From Maricaulis sp. (GTDB lineage Bacteria; Pseudomonadota; Alphaproteobacteria; Caulobacterales; Maricaulaceae): 7,340 bases of DNA. Below, in pieces: positions 6,083-7,340 of this stretch (positions are counted from its first letter, which is position 1; each line of letters opens with the position of its first letter). Location: positions 1-7,340 of the forward strand of contig NZLV01000229.1 in assembly GCA_002694345.1 (NCBI GenBank), written 5' to 3'. Position numbers and translations under genes: made by a program. The notes under the pieces were generated by a model. The model was not told the origin of the DNA, ran no database searches, and worked only from the letters and a program-made list of their open reading frames with translations.

Positions 6083-7077
6083 CAGGAGGCTTCAGCTTCG
6101 ACCAGGCCCCAGACCTTGCGATGGAAATTCCAGGCGTCCCGGATGATGGTTTTCAGGTCAGAGTATTGCGGCTGAAAATCCAACAACTCGCGCGACCGCG
6201 TCACATCGGCATAAAGACGGGGCGGGTCCCCGGCCCGGCGGCCATGAACTTCATGAGGCACCGGACGACCGGTAATAGCCTCGACCATGTCCAAAACCGC
6301 TTTCACGGAATAGCCCGTGCCGGTGCCTACATTGCACTGGAAACTGGGCGCACCGGCAGTCAGACGGTCCAACGCAGCCAGGTGCGCAGCGGCGAGGTCC
6401 ATGACGTGGATGAAGTCCCGCTCACACGTTCCATCAGCCGTATCATAATCTGTTCCGAAGAGTTTCATCGGCCCGCCAAGCCCAGCCGCAGCTTTCAGCG
6501 CATTCGGGATCAGATGAGTTTCCGGATCATGCTCCTCGCCGATATCGCCGTCCGGGCTGGCGCCTGAAGCATTGAAATAGCGCAGCGCGGCGTAGCGAAG
6601 ATCTTCAGCGCTGGCGACATCCGCCAGCAATTGTTCCACCGCCAGCTTGGTCCGTCCGTAGACATTGATCGGCGTCTGCGGTTCGTCCTCAGTCAGCGGC
6701 AGGGATTGGGGGGTGCCATAGGTGGCACAGGTCGAGGAGAAGACCAGGGCATGACAGCCCGCCTGTTTCATGGCGCCCAGAAGAGTGACCACGCCGGCGA
6801 CATTGTTTTCCCAGAAAGCGAGCGGTTCCCTTTGCCCCTCCCCGACCTCGATATTGGCGGCGAAATGCATCACCGCCTCGGGCTGGTATTGGACAAAGGC
6901 GGCATCGAGGTCAGCGCGGTTCTGGATGTCCCCCTTGAACAGCGGGCCCCAGCGCACTGCGTGCTCATGGCCGCGAGAGAGATTGTCGAAAACGATCGGC
7001 TCATCGCCGCGCGCGGCCAGTGCCTTGCAGACATGAGAACCGATATAGCCGGCCCCTCCGACGATCAAAACACGCAT
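6082..7077 (-). CDS. galE: UDP-glucose 4-epimerase (GalE)
   Basis: Interconverts UDP-glucose and UDP-galactose with bound NAD+. The protein has 331 residues, normal for GalE. Motifs are GGAGYIG (7-13), DNLSRGHEHAV (31-41), HFAANIEVGEG (71-81), FSSTCATYG (113-121, with Ser115 and Thr116), YGRTK (Tyr140, Lys144), RYFNASGASPDGDIGE (166-181), HLIPNAL (188-194), GTDYDTADGTCERDFIHVMDLA (208-229) and GRRAGDPP (279-286). I chose ATG 7077, which gives MRVLIVGGAG and has GGGGGA at 7083-7088, 5 nt upstream. An in-frame TTG at 7116 would add 13 residues unlike the family N-terminus. Leu288 stands where E. coli GalE has the bulky Tyr299 that keeps out N-acetylated sugars, so activity on UDP-GlcNAc/GalNAc cannot be excluded. 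It lies upstream of the UDP-glucuronate epimerase on the same strand and the two may share a transcript. Confidence 0.93.
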   Translation of the reverse strand: MRVLIVGGAGYIGSHVCKALAARGDEPIVFDNLSRGHEHAVRWGPLFKGDIQNRADLDAAFVQYQPEAVMHFAANIEVGEGQREPLAFWENNVAGVVTLLGAMKQAGCHALVFSSTCATYGTPQSLPLTEDEPQTPINVYGRTKLAVEQLLADVASAEDLRYAALRYFNASGASPDGDIGEEHDPETHLIPNALKAAAGLGGPMKLFGTDYDTADGTCERDFIHVMDLAAAHLAALDRLTAGAPSFQCNVGTGTGYSVKAVLDMVEAITGRPVPHEVHGRRAGDPPRLYADVTRSRELLDFQPQYSDLKTIIRDAWNFHRKVWGLVEAEAS

Positions 7078-7082
7078 ACGGA

Positions 7083-7088
7083 TCCCCC
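7083..7088 (-). promoter_or_regulatory. Probable ribosome binding site of galE
   Basis: GGGGGA on the minus strand lies 5 nt before ATG 7077. It supports this start over the longer in-frame TTG at 7116, which has no comparable site. No clear promoter boxes were found between here and the hairpin at 7158. Confidence 0.6.
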
Positions 7089-7157
7089 GATCACCAAGCT
7101 GTCGAATGGCATTCAAGAAACATGGGAGCCCGCGCGGCGCAAGGGTGGGACACGCCC

Positions 7158-7200
7158 TGAGGCGGGATCGCGACCCGAAAGAGCCGCGATCCCTGTCTCA
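7158..7200 (-). terminator. Strong hairpin after the right-edge gene; probable terminator without a U-run
   Basis: A perfect 9-bp inverted repeat (GGGATCGCG at 7164-7172, CGCGATCCC at 7185-7193) encloses a 12-nt centre. In the minus-strand RNA the centre can add four more pairs (GCUC with GGGU, using G-U wobbles) around a UUUC tetraloop. In the plus-strand RNA the same positions give A-C mismatches. Outer bases 7158-7161 and 7197-7200 add a 4-bp stem after a small internal loop. The hairpin begins directly after the stop codon of the minus-strand gene at the right edge. The strand bias in pairing and its position point to a 3'-end structure of that gene. No U-run follows, so Rho-independent termination is not certain; it could protect the 3' end of the mRNA or attenuate transcription into galE. 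Confidence 0.5.
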
Positions 7201-7340
7201 TCAGCTCCAAGTATCGTCCGTGTTGGGCAGAACAGCCACTTCGGTGCCATCGTCCATCACGGCCATCTCGAACCAGAAGACCGTCGGGACGGACGCGGGT
7301 TCAAGATTTTCCAGGGTGGTCCCGGCCTCATCGGACAGGG
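7201..7340 (-). CDS. C-terminal fragment of an unidentified protein, 5' part beyond the window
   Basis: The minus strand reads 45 open codons from the right edge to a TGA at 7201-7203. The visible end contains PTVFWFEMAVMDDGTEV and finishes VLPNTDDTWS. It is acidic, with a single short hydrophobic stretch and no motif I can assign to a family. Third codon positions are mostly G or C, as in the neighbouring genes, and the stop is followed at once by the strong hairpin at 7158-7200. Both points support a real gene end. It has the same orientation as galE but is separated from it by 123 bp including that hairpin, so a functional link with sugar metabolism cannot be claimed. Confidence 0.55.
   Translation of the reverse strand, partial: LSDEAGTTLENLEPASVPTVFWFEMAVMDDGTEVAVLPNTDDTWS

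Noticed and set aside
1..7340. tRNA, rRNA, CRISPR, insertion sequence or phage signatures
   Set aside because: I saw no transposase, long terminal repeats, regularly spaced repeats or tRNA-like folds. Coding density and base use are uniform, so there is no internal sign of recent insertion.

Overview
This window carries nucleotide-sugar biosynthesis genes from a fairly GC-rich bacterium. Codon third positions are mostly G or C, and motif details in the UDP-glucose dehydrogenase and the UDP-glucuronate 4-epimerase resemble alphaproteobacterial versions. My guess is an alphaproteobacterium, perhaps of the marine Maricaulis/Hyphomonas kind, but this is not proven by the sequence. All recognisable genes belong to known families. 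I found no previously undescribed system.

Layout, left to right. A minus-strand rmlA fills positions 1 to about 886 and is cut at its 3' end by the window edge. A divergent intergenic region of about 197 bp follows, with several short palindromes. A plus-strand block then holds rmlC, rmlB, rmlD and a UDP-glucose 6-dehydrogenase gene (3690-4994). rmlC-rmlB-rmlD are tightly packed (3-bp gap, then an ATGA overlap), and the dehydrogenase follows after 63 bp with its own strong ribosome binding site. Only 6 bp further on, the convergent minus-strand block begins with a UDP-glucuronate 4-epimerase (TTG start at 5969), preceded in its own reading direction by galE (6082-7077). The right edge (7201-7340) holds the C-terminal end of an unidentified minus-strand gene, separated from galE by a strong hairpin.

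How the genes work together. RmlA, RmlB, RmlC and RmlD are the four enzymes that turn glucose-1-phosphate and dTTP into dTDP-L-rhamnose. The dehydrogenase makes UDP-glucuronate from UDP-glucose, and the neighbouring epimerase converts it to UDP-galacturonate. GalE interconverts UDP-glucose and UDP-galactose. The block can therefore supply rhamnose, glucuronate, galacturonate and galactose donors for cell-surface polysaccharide. No glycosyltransferase, polymerase or flippase lies inside the window, so the polymer cannot be named. Long ORFs opposite these genes are treated as shadows.
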